Shown: in pieces, positions 41,443 through 50,535 of the stretch
Layout of the letters: each line of letters opens with the position of its first letter
How positions within the stretch are numbered: the first letter of the stretch is position 1
DNA from: Hyphomicrobium_A sp964493785
GTDB taxonomy: Bacteria; Pseudomonadota; Alphaproteobacteria; Rhizobiales; Hyphomicrobiaceae
Direction: 5' to 3'
DNA: 64,000 bases
NCBI GenBank assembly: GCA_964493785.1
Contig: CAZBPM010000011.1
Coordinates: 62,001 to 126,000 of the forward strand
Notes under the pieces: model-generated
Seen by the model: the letters and a program-made list of their open reading frames with translations, nothing else
Databases searched by the model: none
Told to the model about the DNA's origin: nothing
Program-made: the position numbers and the translations under genes

Positions 41443-41795
41443 TCTTCCCCCCCTGCGGCTGACGTCCGTGGCATGGTCGGCTGCTTCAGGCGGTCGTGCA
41501 GCGCTGCGATGAGAATGACGTCGCGGGCAGCGCTCGCATCGATTTCCCAATGCTCCGGCGTGGACCCGGCAAGCGTCGATAGGAACTCGGAGAGCCCCGC
41601 CAGATGCTGCGTAACGTGATCTATGCCCTGCAGCACATCGAAACACCGCGCCGCGCGTAGCGACTCCCGCACCCCGGGCAGCTCGACGATGGCATGCAGG
41701 CGCTCGACGTCGGCGGCCAGGTGGCCGAGCTCCTCCCCGACGACCTTCAGCAGCAGTGGAACGGGTGTGTGCTCAACGTCTGACTGCGTACTCAT
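41427..41795 (-). CDS. cheT: CheT-like chemotaxis phosphatase candidate
   Basis: The 122-residue helical protein follows cheD, the position of cheT in the Sinorhizobium operon. The segment FDVLQGIDHVTQHLAGLSEF contains a DxxxQ motif (DHVTQ) like the catalytic helix of CheZ and CheT, which dephosphorylate CheY proteins. A Glu/Asp-rich N-terminal helix precedes it. Sequence similarity outside the motif cannot be judged by eye. In Sinorhizobium CheT acts on the sink regulator CheY1 rather than CheY2. The ATG at 41795 is 37 bases after the cheD stop. Confidence 0.65.
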   Translation of the reverse strand: MSTQSDVEHTPVPLLLKVVGEELGHLAADVERLHAIVELPGVRESLRAARCFDVLQGIDHVTQHLAGLSEFLSTLAGSTPEHWEIDASAARDVILIAALHDRLKQPTMPRTSAAGGEECEFF

Positions 41796-41832
41796 GACCC
41801 GATGCCGGCGAACATCTGCCGGCCCCCATTTT

Positions 41833-42372
41833 TCAAAACAACTCTACGTCACCTTCAGGCAGCGGAACCGGCTTGGGTGGAGCGACCGGCGCGGCCACGC
41901 GACTCGGTTCGCCGATGAAGATCTGGCGTGCGCGCCCTGTGACCGGCCAGTATTCGACACGTCGCCCCGACGCTCCGCCGAGGCTGCCGCCGACGATGGC
42001 GATGCCCTCGTTCTTCAAGAACCCCTCTGCGAAAGCGGCGTTCATCGCGCCGACGTCCGAGTTCTTGAAGATCGTGCGCGCCCCACCGAATAGCTTCGCT
42101 TCCAAGCGGTTCCGCTGAGCACCGCGGCTCATCAGGCCATTGACCAGCAGCTCCATCAGATGGACGCCGTAACGCTCGGCGTCCTTCGATGCAGCCCGCT
42201 CGGCGTCGCCCGGAAGCAGGAAGTGGTTCATACCCCCGATGCGAGCGATGGGATCGCGCAGGCATGCAGCCACGCATGAGCCGAGCACCGTCGTCAGGGT
42301 GAGATCAGGATCTCCCGAGACGAGGAACTGGCCCTCCATCACGTGTTTTCGCGTCAGGGTCGCGCTTGTCAT
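41833..42372 (-). CDS. cheD: Chemoreceptor glutamine deamidase CheD
   Basis: The 179-residue enzyme deamidates receptor glutamines. The active-site residues lie in TVLGSCVAACL (Cys) and ARIGGMNHFLLP (His), and the middle region YGVHLMELLVNGLMSRGAQR is typical. The start overlaps the cheY2 stop by ATGA. The C-terminal proline-rich tail (VAAPVAPPKPVPLPEGDVEL) is of unknown use. Confidence 0.95.
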   Translation of the reverse strand: MTSATLTRKHVMEGQFLVSGDPDLTLTTVLGSCVAACLRDPIARIGGMNHFLLPGDAERAASKDAERYGVHLMELLVNGLMSRGAQRNRLEAKLFGGARTIFKNSDVGAMNAAFAEGFLKNEGIAIVGGSLGGASGRRVEYWPVTGRARQIFIGEPSRVAAPVAPPKPVPLPEGDVELF

Positions 42373-42758
42373 TTCAGCTTGCCGACGACCGCTTCGAGCG
42401 CGGTCTTGAGAGCGGGCACCGTGAACGGTTTGGTCAGGTAATTGTTCATGCCGAACTGAACCGCCTTCTGCACCAACTCCTTGTCACCCTTGCCCGTGAG
42501 CATGATGAAAGGCGTCTTCTGCGTGGGGCCGTTCTGCCGCATCGCGCGCAGCAGACCGAGGCCGTCGAGCTTGGGCATGTTGAAGTCGGAGATGACGAGA
42601 TGCGTCGGCTGCGTCATCACGTGCTTCAAGCCCTGCTCGCCGTCCGACGCGAACGAGATGTTCTTGATCCCAAGCTCCTGCAGTCCGTCGCGCACCAGCA
42701 TCCGGCTGGTTGTCGTATCGTCGACGATGAGGATCTTGAGCTGATCTGCGAGTGACAT
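42369..42758 (-). CDS. cheY2: Chemotaxis response regulator CheY2
   Basis: This 129-residue single-domain receiver has the acid pair in ILIVDDTTTSRMLV, the phosphoacceptor Asp in LVISDFNMPKLDGLGLL, Thr in FIMLTGKG, and Lys in YLTKPFTVP. It lies between cheB and cheD. By operon position it matches Sinorhizobium CheY2, the regulator that binds the motor switch, while the copy next to cheA matches CheY1. That role split is inferred from synteny. Confidence 0.93.
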   Translation of the reverse strand: MSLADQLKILIVDDTTTSRMLVRDGLQELGIKNISFASDGEQGLKHVMTQPTHLVISDFNMPKLDGLGLLRAMRQNGPTQKTPFIMLTGKGDKELVQKAVQFGMNNYLTKPFTVPALKTALEAVVGKLK

Positions 42759-42772
42759 CTTCCTCTCCTATC

Positions 42773-43819
42773 TCATCGGCCGCGGAGGTTTGTCATGACG
42801 AGAACCGTGTTCGCGATGCGGTCGAGTGGAAGCTGACGCTCCACCGCCCCGATCTCGAACGCAGCACGCGGCATGCCGTAGATGAGGCTGGAAGCCTCAT
42901 CCTGGCCGATCGTCTTGGCGCCAGCCTGGCGCATGGTCATGAGGCCCTGTGCGCCGTCGCGGCCCATCCCCGTGAGGATGATCCCGATGGCATTGGATTT
43001 CGCGACTTTCGCAACCGAATTGAACAGCACGTCGACCGACGGCGAGTGCCCGTTGACGGGTTCTCCTGCCCGAAGCCGGCAGCGAAGGCCCTGGTTGTCT
43101 TCGATCTCGAGATGCTTAGGACCGCCCGGCGCGATATAGACGCACCCGGTTTCAATCGGCGCACCATCGATTGCTTCCATGATCTTTGGCGCATTGAGGC
43201 GGTCGAGACGCGCAGCAAGGCTCGCCGTGAAGTCCGGCGGCATGTGCTGCACGATGAGGGTTGGCGGACAGTTTGCCGGCAGCTGCGCGATGAACGCCGA
43301 CAGCGCCTCGACCCCGCCGGTGGACGACCCGATCGCCACCAGCCTGTTGTCGGGTTCATACGTTGCGGTAAGCGGCCGTCGGTGCTCGCGTGACTTTGCG
43401 TCGGTGACAGGCTTGCTGCGTGTGCCGACTTTCGCGCCGGCCGCCGCCTTCACCATGCGCGGCAGCTCGGAGAATGGCTGCGCATCGCCTGGGCCGGGTT
43501 TGGCAATGCAGTCCACGGCACCGATTTGCATCGCCTCGATCGCCGTTTCCGTGCCCTGGCCCGTTAGGTTCGACACCATGATGACGGGCGTCGGCCGCAG
43601 CCGCACGATCTTCTCCAGGAAGTCGAGCCCGTTCATGCCCGGCATCTCGACATCGAGCGTTATGACGTCCGGGTTGTGCGTCTTGATCGCATCGCGCGCC
43701 GTAAGCGGATTGCTCGCGGTGCCCACGACCTCGATCTCCGGGTCACGCCGCAAGGCAAGCGAGATCAGCCCGCGCATCGTTGCGGAATCGTCGACGACAA
43801 GGACACGGATCGGCGTCAT
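42773..43819 (-). CDS. cheB: Chemotaxis methylesterase CheB
   Basis: The 348-residue protein has a receiver domain (RVLVVDDSATMRGLISLALR, phosphoacceptor in ITLDVEMPGMNGLDFL), a linker, and a C-terminal methylesterase domain. The catalytic triad residues lie in AIGSSTGGVEAL (Ser), VQHMPPDF (His) and GMGRDGAQGL (Asp). It removes methyl groups from receptors and may deamidate glutamines. The ATG at 43819 overlaps the cheR stop by ATGA; the long frame upstream runs through cheR and is rejected. Confidence 0.97.
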   Translation of the reverse strand: MTPIRVLVVDDSATMRGLISLALRRDPEIEVVGTASNPLTARDAIKTHNPDVITLDVEMPGMNGLDFLEKIVRLRPTPVIMVSNLTGQGTETAIEAMQIGAVDCIAKPGPGDAQPFSELPRMVKAAAGAKVGTRSKPVTDAKSREHRRPLTATYEPDNRLVAIGSSTGGVEALSAFIAQLPANCPPTLIVQHMPPDFTASLAARLDRLNAPKIMEAIDGAPIETGCVYIAPGGPKHLEIEDNQGLRCRLRAGEPVNGHSPSVDVLFNSVAKVAKSNAIGIILTGMGRDGAQGLMTMRQAGAKTIGQDEASSLIYGMPRAAFEIGAVERQLPLDRIANTVLVMTNLRGR

Positions 43820-44712
43820 GCTGCCGGTTTCTCCCTGAGGCGGTACGTCGTAATCGCTTCGTTGCTGAAATAGGGCGCAGCATCGCCGAACAGGCGTTCC
43901 GAGTGCCCCACGTAGAGCCAACCGCCGGGCACCAGCAGTGGCGCGAACCGCCGCCAGATCTCCACCTGCGTCTCTTCCTTGAAGTAGATGAGCGCGTTGC
44001 GGCACATGATGGCGTGGAACGGACCGCGCATCGGCCACTCGCCGATGAGGTTGAGCTTGCGGAACGCAACCAGCTTCCGCAGCTCGTCTCCTGCCCGCCA
44101 GGCCTTGTCGCCGCGGTCGCCGTGCGGCACGAACCAGCGTTGCCGCATCTCTTTCGGCACTGCCTCCAGGGCCGCCTCGGAATAGACGCCCGCCTCGCCC
44201 TTTCGCAGCACGGTGGGGTCGATGTCGGTCGCAAGTATTCTCACGTTCAGTGATGCGGCGTCCGGCAGGACCTTCAGGATTGTGAGCGCGATGGAATAGG
44301 GTTCCTCGCCACTCGAGCAGGCCGCCGACCAGATCCTGACGGCCGCGCCCGAACGCGCGCGCGACACCAGCGCCGGAAGGACTTGCTCCTTCAGATGCTG
44401 GAAGTGGTGCGGCTCGCGGAAGAAACGCGTGACGTTCGTCGTCAGCGCCGCCACCATCTGCTGGCGCTCTTCGCCACCCTGGTCCTTCGCCAGAACGTCG
44501 CAATAGCTGCGGAAGGTCGGAAGATTGAGCGTGCGCAGCCGCTTCGCCAGGCGCGAATAGACAAGGCTAGCCTTCGCCTCGCTGAGATCGATCCCGGCGT
44601 CGTTGTGAGCGATTGCCGCGATCTGCTGGAAGTCGTCCCGGGTGAGCGGGAACTCGCCGTCGACCAGCGACTGCCCGCGATGCCGGCCCGTGCCTTCTGC
44701 GGCGGGTATCAT
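43816..44712 (-). CDS. cheR: Chemotaxis methyltransferase CheR
   Basis: The 298-residue SAM-dependent methyltransferase has an N-terminal helical domain (about 20-90) and a Rossmann fold with IWSAACSSGEEPYSIALTIL, then LATDIDPTVLRKGEAGVYSE and the CRNALIYF motif. It methylates receptor glutamates. The receptor at the head of this operon ends in DWEEF, a likely docking peptide. The start overlaps the cheW stop. Confidence 0.96.
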   Translation of the reverse strand: MIPAAEGTGRHRGQSLVDGEFPLTRDDFQQIAAIAHNDAGIDLSEAKASLVYSRLAKRLRTLNLPTFRSYCDVLAKDQGGEERQQMVAALTTNVTRFFREPHHFQHLKEQVLPALVSRARSGAAVRIWSAACSSGEEPYSIALTILKVLPDAASLNVRILATDIDPTVLRKGEAGVYSEAALEAVPKEMRQRWFVPHGDRGDKAWRAGDELRKLVAFRKLNLIGEWPMRGPFHAIMCRNALIYFKEETQVEIWRRFAPLLVPGGWLYVGHSERLFGDAAPYFSNEAITTYRLREKPAA

Positions 44713-45191
44713 TGCGGATCGCTCCGCTCGCGTTCGGGCAGAACGTTTTCGACCGACAGCAGGCTGATCATGCGCCCGTCGGTGGCGAGCAGACCGCTCA
44801 CGAACCGCTTCGCCATGTCGGACGCGACGTCTGGTGGCGGCAGGATATCTGCGCTGGTGACGGTGAGGATGTCGGACACCGCGTCGACCAAGAGGCCGAC
44901 GACTTGGCTGTCGATCTGCACGACGATGATGACATGACGCCCCATCGCCTCGGTCGGCGGAAAGCCGAGCCGCACTGCCAGATCCAGGATCGGCAGCACC
45001 GCACCGCGCAGGTTGATCACGCCGCGCACGAACGACTGCGAATGCGGCAGCACCGTTGCGGGCGTCCAGCCTCGGATCTCCCGCACCTGCATCACGTCGA
45101 TGCAGAACTCCTGGGTGCCCACCGCGAAAGCGACTAGCTCCCGCGCCGTGCTGGCTTTTGGCTCTAGGATGGCTGCGCTGGAATTATACAT
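44709..45191 (-). CDS. cheW: Chemotaxis coupling protein CheW
   Basis: The 160-residue protein has one CheW domain (LVAFAVGTQEFCIDVMQVRE, the FVRGVINLRGAVLPILDL segment, IVVQIDSQVVGLLVDAVSDI). It bridges receptor and CheA. It starts 5 bases after the cheA stop on the minus strand. Length is typical. Confidence 0.96.
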   Translation of the reverse strand: MYNSSAAILEPKASTARELVAFAVGTQEFCIDVMQVREIRGWTPATVLPHSQSFVRGVINLRGAVLPILDLAVRLGFPPTEAMGRHVIIVVQIDSQVVGLLVDAVSDILTVTSADILPPPDVASDMAKRFVSGLLATDGRMISLLSVENVLPERERSDPQ

Positions 45192-45196
45192 GATTG

Positions 45197-47431
45197 CTAA
45201 CCTGCGAGTGCGAGGACTGGTTCTGAGCTGAGGCCACCGTTACGCGCGCCTGCGACGACGGCGTCGACATCGAGAATGAGCGCCACGCGCCCATCGCCGA
45301 GGATCGTGGCGGCGGCGATGCCGGGCACGCGCCCGTAGTTTTCTTCAAGGCTCTTGATGACGACCTGGCGTTGGCCCTGGATTCCATCGACGAGCAAGGC
45401 GCTCTGTCCGCCGCCGTCCGATTCAACCAGCAAGGCAACGCCGGCGCCGGGATCGGCGCTCTGGCTGCGATAGCCGAGCTCGCGCCCCACATCGACCAGT
45501 GGCACGAAGTTGTTGCGCAAGCCGATGACGCGCGAATCGCCGCCGAAACCGTGGATGTCGCCGGGCTTCGGCTTCAGCGTCTCAATGATCGAGGTGAGCG
45601 GCACCACCAGCGTTTGATCCGCCACCGAGACGACCATGCCGTAGAGCACGGCGAGCGTCAGGGGCAGGCTGAGTGTGAATGTGGAGCCCTCGCCGGGCCG
45701 CGACGTGATCGATACGCGCCCGCCGAGTGCCTGAATCGAGCGTTTGACGACGTCCATGCCGACCCCGCGGCCGGAAATGTCTGACACCGTCGACGCGGTC
45801 GAAAATCCCGGAAGGAAAATCAGGTTGTCGATTTCCTCGTCCGTCAGCGATGCGTTCGGCGGGATCAGCCCCTTCTCTTCCGCGATCGCTCTGACGCGCG
45901 TGCGATTGATGCCGGCGCCGTCGTCGGCGATGTCGATCACGATGCGCCCGGACCTGTGCGTCGCAGAAAGGCTCACGAGGCCTTCCTCGCGCTTGCCCTT
46001 CGCGGCCCGCACCTCGGGCTTCTCGAGACCATGGTCGATCGCATTGCGGATCATATGCGTCAGCGGGTCGGCCAGCCGCTCGATGACGGTCTTGTCGACC
46101 TCGGTGCCTTCGCCTTCCGTGACGAGACGCACCTTCTTGCCGGTAGCCGCAGCAACTTCGCGCACCAGACGCGGCATCCGCTGGAACACCGATTTCACCG
46201 GCTGCGCGCGGATGGCCATCACGCCTTCCTGGATGTCGCGCGTCAGCTGTTCGAACTCATCGAGGCCGGTTGCGAATTCGGACGAGCGGGAAAGCCCGGC
46301 CTCGGCGAGACGCTGCGAAAGCATAGCCTGATTGATCACCAGCTCGCCGACGAGGTTCATGAGCCGGTCAACGCGGTCGAGATCGACGCGGATCGTCTGC
46401 TGCGCCTCGGCGTTGCCCGCCTTGTCGCTTCCGTTGGACTTCTCGGCCGCCGCCTTCTCACCCTTGAGTGCTTCCGCACGTGGAGCCGGGACGCGTGGCT
46501 CGCTGGCCGCCGCAGCCGGCGCCTCATTCACGGGCGATGCTTGCTCCTCGAACGCAATGACTTCGGCGATCTCGGGCGCGGGCTCGGCGGTCTCCGCGCG
46601 GATGCGAGCCAGCAGCGCCTCGATATCGCCGGCCGCACTGTCGGGCACGCTGTCCGCTACGGGTTCGCTCGCTGCGCTCGCAATCGTCAGATCGCAATCG
46701 CCGTCGACGAACTCGAATACGGCGCGTACGTCGTCCTCGCCGCTCGCCGTCTGAAGCTTGATGTTCCAGGTGAGATAGGAGCCCTCTGGATCGAGGTCGC
46801 TGAGCAGCGGCACCCTTTGCGTATCGCAGGCAACCTCAATCGTGCCCAGCCGCTCCAGCTCGCGCACCAGCACGGCGGGCTCGTTCGCGGTCGCGTACAG
46901 GCTGGCGTGCGGCTTGAAGCTTATCGTGAATTCGTTGCCGGCCGGCTCCGGCTCGGCCTCTATGTCATCGAACACCGGCAGCGCCACGGCGACCGGCATG
47001 AAGCCGATGTCGTCCACGCTGTCTTCGGGCTCTGCCGCTGCAGACGCGCCGGTACCGCCACTCAGTGCAGCCAGCTCGTCAGTCGCCGTCTGGATGCGCG
47101 TTTCGTCCACGGCACCGCCGTCACGTGCCACGCGCACGAGATCGGTGAGGATGTCGGCGGAGCGAAGCAGCGTCTCTATGACCGGAGAGGCTGTCGACAG
47201 ATGACCCTTGCGAACCTCGTCGAGCACCGTCTCGAACACGTGAGCAAAGCGCACAAGGTCCTCTAGCGCGAACGCACCCGCGCCGCCCTTGATCGAGTGG
47301 ACCGCACGGAAGACTGCATTGACGATCTCCGGGTCGGAGCCGCCGCTGCCTTCGATCTCGAGCAGACCTGCTTCCAGTTCTGCGAGCTGTTCCTCGCATT
47401 CCTGGAAGAAGATAGGTCGCAGTGCATCCAT
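45197..47431 (-). CDS. cheA: Chemotaxis histidine kinase CheA
   Basis: The 744-residue kinase has a P1 HPt domain with the phosphorylated His in AVFRAVHSIKGGAGAFALED (about residue 45), a P2-type linker, and P3 dimerisation (VDRLMNLVGELVINQAML). The P4 ATPase has N box LTHMIRNAIDHGLEKPE and G boxes IADDGAGI and GRGVGMDVV. A P5 CheW-like end completes it. ATG 47431 is chosen; a TTG six codons earlier is possible. It phosphorylates CheY1, CheY2 and CheB. Confidence 0.97.
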   Translation of the reverse strand: MDALRPIFFQECEEQLAELEAGLLEIEGSGGSDPEIVNAVFRAVHSIKGGAGAFALEDLVRFAHVFETVLDEVRKGHLSTASPVIETLLRSADILTDLVRVARDGGAVDETRIQTATDELAALSGGTGASAAAEPEDSVDDIGFMPVAVALPVFDDIEAEPEPAGNEFTISFKPHASLYATANEPAVLVRELERLGTIEVACDTQRVPLLSDLDPEGSYLTWNIKLQTASGEDDVRAVFEFVDGDCDLTIASAASEPVADSVPDSAAGDIEALLARIRAETAEPAPEIAEVIAFEEQASPVNEAPAAAASEPRVPAPRAEALKGEKAAAEKSNGSDKAGNAEAQQTIRVDLDRVDRLMNLVGELVINQAMLSQRLAEAGLSRSSEFATGLDEFEQLTRDIQEGVMAIRAQPVKSVFQRMPRLVREVAAATGKKVRLVTEGEGTEVDKTVIERLADPLTHMIRNAIDHGLEKPEVRAAKGKREEGLVSLSATHRSGRIVIDIADDGAGINRTRVRAIAEEKGLIPPNASLTDEEIDNLIFLPGFSTASTVSDISGRGVGMDVVKRSIQALGGRVSITSRPGEGSTFTLSLPLTLAVLYGMVVSVADQTLVVPLTSIIETLKPKPGDIHGFGGDSRVIGLRNNFVPLVDVGRELGYRSQSADPGAGVALLVESDGGGQSALLVDGIQGQRQVVIKSLEENYGRVPGIAAATILGDGRVALILDVDAVVAGARNGGLSSEPVLALAG

Positions 47432-47460
47432 TTCTTTCACGGCAAGCAACCCCGGCTAGT

Positions 47461-47829
47461 TCAGCCCGACACGCGGCGGATCGCATCCACCAGCTTCACA
47501 GGATGAAAGGGCTTTACGATCCATCCGGTCGCGCCGGCACTGCGCGCCCGGCTCTTTTTCTCTGCGTCGCTTTCCGTCGTCAGCACCAGGATCGGCGTTG
47601 CCCGGTGCGTCGAATTCCGGCGCACCTGCTCGATGAATCCGAAGCCATCGAGGCGCGGCATGTTGATGTCGGTGATGATGACGTCGGCCGACTGGCCCTT
47701 CAGGACCTCCAGACCGTGAACGCCATCCTCAGCCTGCAGCACGTAGTAGCCGGCGTCCTGCAGAGCCAGCAGAAGCATCTCGCGCATGGTGCGAGAGTCG
47801 TCGACTGTCAGTACCGTCTTGTTCATCAC
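47461..47829 (-). CDS. cheY1: Chemotaxis response regulator CheY1
   Basis: This 122-residue receiver has acidic residues in LTVDDSRTMREMLLLAL, the phosphoacceptor in DVIITDINMPRLDGFGFI, Thr in LVLTTESD and Lys in WIVKPFHP. Between the STAS gene and cheA, its position matches Sinorhizobium CheY1, the phosphate sink. The start overlaps the STAS stop. Distinction from CheY2 is by synteny only. Confidence 0.92.
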   Translation of the reverse strand: MMNKTVLTVDDSRTMREMLLLALQDAGYYVLQAEDGVHGLEVLKGQSADVIITDINMPRLDGFGFIEQVRRNSTHRATPILVLTTESDAEKKSRARSAGATGWIVKPFHPVKLVDAIRRVSG

Positions 47830-48146
47830 GCGGGCTCCGCACTTGCCATGTCTTGATCGAATTGAATTCCCAGGAGCGCAGTGCCTGCCAGGAATTCTTC
47901 GCTAGGCTTATCGAGACGCAGTTTGACGCCGTCGGCCTTCCACGTTGCCGCCGCCGAGAGCAGCACCTGTAGGCACTGCGCACCGACCCGGCGAACGTGG
48001 CTGGCGTCGACACTGAGGTCGGCGCCGCGACGTGTCAGAAACGACTGGGCGAGTGGAGCAGCAGCGGTAAGGTCGAGAACCTCGGGTAGCTGCAGCTTCT
48101 TGGACGCGCCCCGACCGCCTCTAGAACTCTTCCCAGTCCTGCTCAT
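47826..48146 (-). CDS. cheS: STAS-domain protein CheS
   Basis: This 106-residue protein has a STAS fold (LPEVLDLTAAAPLAQSFLTR, then DLSVDASHVRRVGAQCLQVL) and a basic N-terminal tail of about 16 residues. The STAS-type protein at this operon place in Sinorhizobium is CheS, which binds CheA and speeds CheY1 dephosphorylation. It overlaps the receptor stop and cheY1 start, so expression is coupled to both. The exact role here is inferred. Confidence 0.82.
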   Translation of the reverse strand: MSRTGKSSRGGRGASKKLQLPEVLDLTAAAPLAQSFLTRRGADLSVDASHVRRVGAQCLQVLLSAAATWKADGVKLRLDKPSEEFLAGTALLGIQFDQDMASAEPA

Positions 48147-49983
48147 TGGCGATCGCCTCCAGCTTCCGCACCGCAGAGGGCACGCCGCGCATCGAGATTG
48201 TCTTTAGGGCGGTGCGAGTCTTGGGCTGCGCCGAAGCAGACCTTGTCTCGCGGCGAGCAGGCTCGGCCGCCGGCTCAAGGCCGGTTTCAAAGCGGCCCAC
48301 GAGGTCGAGAAGCTTCTCGATCTCGCGTGCGAGGCCGTGGCTTGCAGCCGTGGTCTCCTCGACGACCGCAGCGTTCTGCTGCGTCACGTGATCCATCTGG
48401 CTGACGCCGGTATTGATTTCCTGCAGCCCGAGCGACTGCTCCTTCGCGCCGGCCGCGATCTCGGAGACGATCGTGTTGATCTCCGTGACCTCGGTCATGA
48501 TGCGCTCGAGCGCATGACCCATCTGCCCCACCAGATCGACACCTTGCTCGACCTGTTTGGTCGATGCCGAGATGAGACCCTTGATCTCCTTGGCAGCTTC
48601 GGCTGAGCGCTGTGCGAGAGCACGCACTTCCGAAGCCACGACGGCGAACCCTCGTCCCGCCTCTCCCGCACGCGCGGCTTCGACACCGGCATTGAGCGCC
48701 AGCAGGTTGGTCTGGAAGGCGATCTCGTCGATGACGCCGATGATGTGGCTGATCTGCTGCGATGAGCTTTCGATGTCGCCCATCGCGGCAATCGCCTGAC
48801 GCACGACCCGGTCGCTCTTCTCCGCATCGGATTTCGCAGACGCGACGACTTCGCGGGCATGGCCGGCGCCGTCGGCGGTCTTCTTCACTGTTGCCGTGAT
48901 TTCGTCCAGTGCTGCGGCCGTCTGCTCAAGGCTTGCTGCCTGCTGCGCAGTGCGGCGCGATTGATCGTCCGCAGCGGTGGAAATCTCCGTCGTTGCGAAG
49001 CGGATCGCCTGCGTGCTGGATGCGATCGTGACCAGTGCGTCCTGAAGGCTGGAAGCCGTCGTGTTGAAGTCGTGACGGATCTTCTCGTAGTCCTCAGAGA
49101 ACGGCGTATTGAGCCGGAACGTGAGGTCGCCCTTCGAGAGGCGCTCGAGCGCAGCGGAGAAGTCCCGCATGAACGTGTTGTGCGCTTCGATGTAGAACTG
49201 GCTCTCCGCCTCTTGCTTGATGCGCTGCTCCTCGCCGGCAAGGCGCGCGGCCTCTGCCTCACGTTCGAGGCGCTGCTTCTCGAGTGCAGCCTGTTTGAAC
49301 GTCTGCACGGCAACCGCCATTAGTCCGATCTCGTCGGAGCGGTTGAGCGCGGGAACGTCGATGTCGTTGTTGCCCGCTGCAAGTCCATTGACTGCGGTCG
49401 TGATCTGGCCGAGCGGCCGGGCGATCATGCGCGACAGCCACCATCCGGCCAGCAGAGCCATTCCCACTGCGAGGAGGCTGCCGACAAGCTGCGTGACGTG
49501 GGAATAATAGAGAGCGCTGTGAAGCTCGCCGACCGCCTTGTTCAGCGCGGTATCGGCCTTTTCCTGCGCTGATGTCGCCGAGCCGAGGAATTCCTCGAAG
49601 GCGCCGCTGGCGTCAGCGCCAGTGCCGAGCTGCTTGCGCCACGTGGTGGCTGCTCGCTGCATGGCGTCGATTTCCGATCCGATACCCGCCTTCTCGAAAT
49701 GCTCGTTGGCCATCCGCTGCGCTGCAGACATTTGATCGTCGAAGCGACGCATCGCCTGCGCGGCTTCCTCGGACGATCCGTGCGCGCGCTGCGCGTCGTA
49801 GATCTGCGAGGTGGCGCTGACGAGATGTTTGTTGAGGCTTGTGGCCGACGCGACATCGCTCGTCGCGTGGTCGATTGAGAGGAGGGTGAAAAAGAATGCG
49901 GCTGCCGTTGCTACGAAGACAACAAACACACACGCTAGTCCCAACGCGATTTTGCGTGAGACCTTCAAATTGGCGAGCAACAT
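48121..49983 (-). CDS. Methyl-accepting chemotaxis receptor
   Basis: The 620-residue receptor has membrane segments (about 16-36 and 167-190) around a roughly 130-residue helical periplasmic sensor, then HAMP (about 190-250), and a long cytoplasmic helical bundle. The hairpin tip is IAFQTNLLALNAGVEAARAG followed by GRGFAVVASEVRALAQRSAE. The extreme C-terminus is DWEEF, a likely CheR/CheB docking peptide. ATG 49983 (LLANLKVSRKIALG) fits receptor starts; ATG 50022 adds 13 residues. The ligand is unknown. It heads the che operon. Confidence 0.93.
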   Translation of the reverse strand: MLLANLKVSRKIALGLACVFVVFVATAAAFFFTLLSIDHATSDVASATSLNKHLVSATSQIYDAQRAHGSSEEAAQAMRRFDDQMSAAQRMANEHFEKAGIGSEIDAMQRAATTWRKQLGTGADASGAFEEFLGSATSAQEKADTALNKAVGELHSALYYSHVTQLVGSLLAVGMALLAGWWLSRMIARPLGQITTAVNGLAAGNNDIDVPALNRSDEIGLMAVAVQTFKQAALEKQRLEREAEAARLAGEEQRIKQEAESQFYIEAHNTFMRDFSAALERLSKGDLTFRLNTPFSEDYEKIRHDFNTTASSLQDALVTIASSTQAIRFATTEISTAADDQSRRTAQQAASLEQTAAALDEITATVKKTADGAGHAREVVASAKSDAEKSDRVVRQAIAAMGDIESSSQQISHIIGVIDEIAFQTNLLALNAGVEAARAGEAGRGFAVVASEVRALAQRSAEAAKEIKGLISASTKQVEQGVDLVGQMGHALERIMTEVTEINTIVSEIAAGAKEQSLGLQEINTGVSQMDHVTQQNAAVVEETTAASHGLAREIEKLLDLVGRFETGLEPAAEPARRETRSASAQPKTRTALKTISMRGVPSAVRKLEAIANEQDWEEF

Positions 49984-50535
49984 TGTACCGGCGGGCCTCT
50001 TTGTTCGCAGTTTGCGGAACATACCGGGCTCGCACCGGCATGGCAGAGCGGCATCATGCTCTTTGGCGGCGCGCTAATGGGCCATCCAATCTGCCATCCC
50101 ACGAATATAGGAGAGTAATGCTAACAAGGAATTAGTCGCGCACGTTCGCATCGCGATTGAGGCCAGATCCGCCGTCGGAATTTCTGACCCGCAACGAATT
50201 GCGTAGCGACGCGAGCGCTCTCTAAGAAGGGCGCGCTGTTCACCCGAAGCATCGCTTGCGTCACACGGAGCAAGCGCCGCGAAGCGGCAACGGCCCAAGG
50301 GGCCGCGCGCCCAATGGCGCGGCCATCAACTCGCGCGACACCAGCCGCGCACAACGCTTCTCTCAGCTTGCGTCACCCGAAGAAAGCGCTGCCGAAGGCG
50401 GCAAGGGCGCAAGGCGCCCCGGCGCGAGCGCTGGCTCTCAACTCGCGCGACACTAGCCGCACACAAAGCTTCTCTCAGCTCGCGTCACACCAGAAAAACC
50501 GACCGCACACAAAGCTTCTCTAAGCTCGTGTCGCT
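49984..50535. other. Non-coding region with hairpins and repeats
   Basis: No convincing gene was seen in these 552 bases. The left part (to about 50250) is the upstream region of the receptor gene. The right part holds the repeat array listed separately. Short arginine-rich frames there have repeat-derived composition and no start signal. Confidence 0.5.

Noticed and set aside
45956..47266. Long plus-strand open frame opposite cheA
   Set aside because: cheA motifs are all intact on the minus strand; the opposite frame is an Arg/Leu/His-rich shadow.
50256..50523. Short arginine-rich reading frames in the repeat array
   Set aside because: They arise from the repeats in two frames, lack ribosome sites and have no protein-like features.
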